From positions 302,001 to 366,000 of the forward strand of contig JBAMJV010003935.1 in the NCBI GenBank assembly GCA_037951105.1: a stretch of 64,000 nt of DNA, read 5' to 3'. The DNA is from Echinarachnius parma. Lineage: Eukaryota; Echinodermata; Echinoidea; Clypeasteroida; Echinarachniidae. Position 1 is the first letter of the stretch. Each line of letters opens with the position of its first letter. The notes under the pieces were generated by a model. It ran no database searches and had not been told where the DNA came from. It saw only the letters and a program-made list of their open reading frames with translations. The position numbers and the translations under genes are program-made. This document shows, piece after piece, positions 63,763 through 64,000 of the stretch.

Positions 63763-64000
63763 GGGGGTGTTTCACAAAGATCCTAATTGGACTTAAAATT
63801 GATGGAAAGCCATTTGTAGCCTTGGAATAAAATATTTTCGAAAGCCAAAATGCAAGTATTTTAGGCTTTCCATGAATTGTACATCAAGAACATGAAATCT
63901 CCTTGATAATAGAAACTACTAATGATTTGAATCAACATTTTATGCCAAAAAAAAAGGACTTTTACAGAAACTAGTGGCTTTCCATACTTTTTAAGTCCAA
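63763..64000. repeat. Palindromic GGGGGTGTTTCACA MITE, copy 2 (cut by window end)
   Basis: Starts GGGGGTGTTTCACAAAGATC and carries TGGAAAGCCATT, GAAATCTCCTTGATAAT, TGATTTGAATCAACATTTTA and AGTGGCTTTCCATA in the same order as 23274-23596. The right end lies beyond the window. Confidence 0.85.

Overview
The window looks like nuclear DNA of a marine invertebrate deuterostome, most likely an echinoderm such as a sea urchin. This is inferred from the intron-rich, deuterostome-like genes, the AT-rich introns, the heavy load of small inverted-repeat transposons, and a LINE carrying a 2A-like motif and a PHD finger. I cannot fix the species by reading.

Four host genes are visible. (1) 4539-28242 (+): the last 22 coding exons of a CLIP1/CLIP-170 homologue, a microtubule plus-end linker. 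They encode 1278 residues: a long coiled coil, two C-terminal zinc knuckles and a terminal ...DDEQTF. The CAP-Gly part lies before the window. (2) 41761-38254 (-): a complete four-exon AIP homologue (329 aa), the Hsp90/aryl-hydrocarbon-receptor co-chaperone. (3) 54131-55102 (+): SNRPD3 (SmD3), two coding exons, 133 aa. (4) 63674-60063 (-): the last three exons of argininosuccinate lyase (ASL); the rest lies beyond the right edge. They work in unrelated processes (cytoskeleton, chaperoning, splicing, urea/arginine metabolism) and form no operon-like unit.

Mobile elements fill much of the rest. A LINE (about 1403-4345, minus strand) is cut inside its reverse transcriptase by a Helitron 3' end. 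A second LINE (47656-51312, minus strand) has one intact 1218-codon ORF and sits between inverted arms of an older DNA element (46645-52116). Many MITE or foldback elements are present. Several have clear target-site duplications: hAT-like with 8 bp, and a Mutator-like foldback with 9 bp.

The most striking pattern is a set of about 15 'exon echoes': partial, diverged copies of an exon edge with its splice site, lying in or beside the neighbouring intron. They occur in three unrelated genes (CLIP1, AIP, ASL). Other points of interest are twelve exact 54-bp (18-residue) units in one CLIP1 exon, the 2A-like motif of the intact LINE, several unrelated MITE families sharing TTAAAGGG ends, and nested transposons that can be dated relative to each other.
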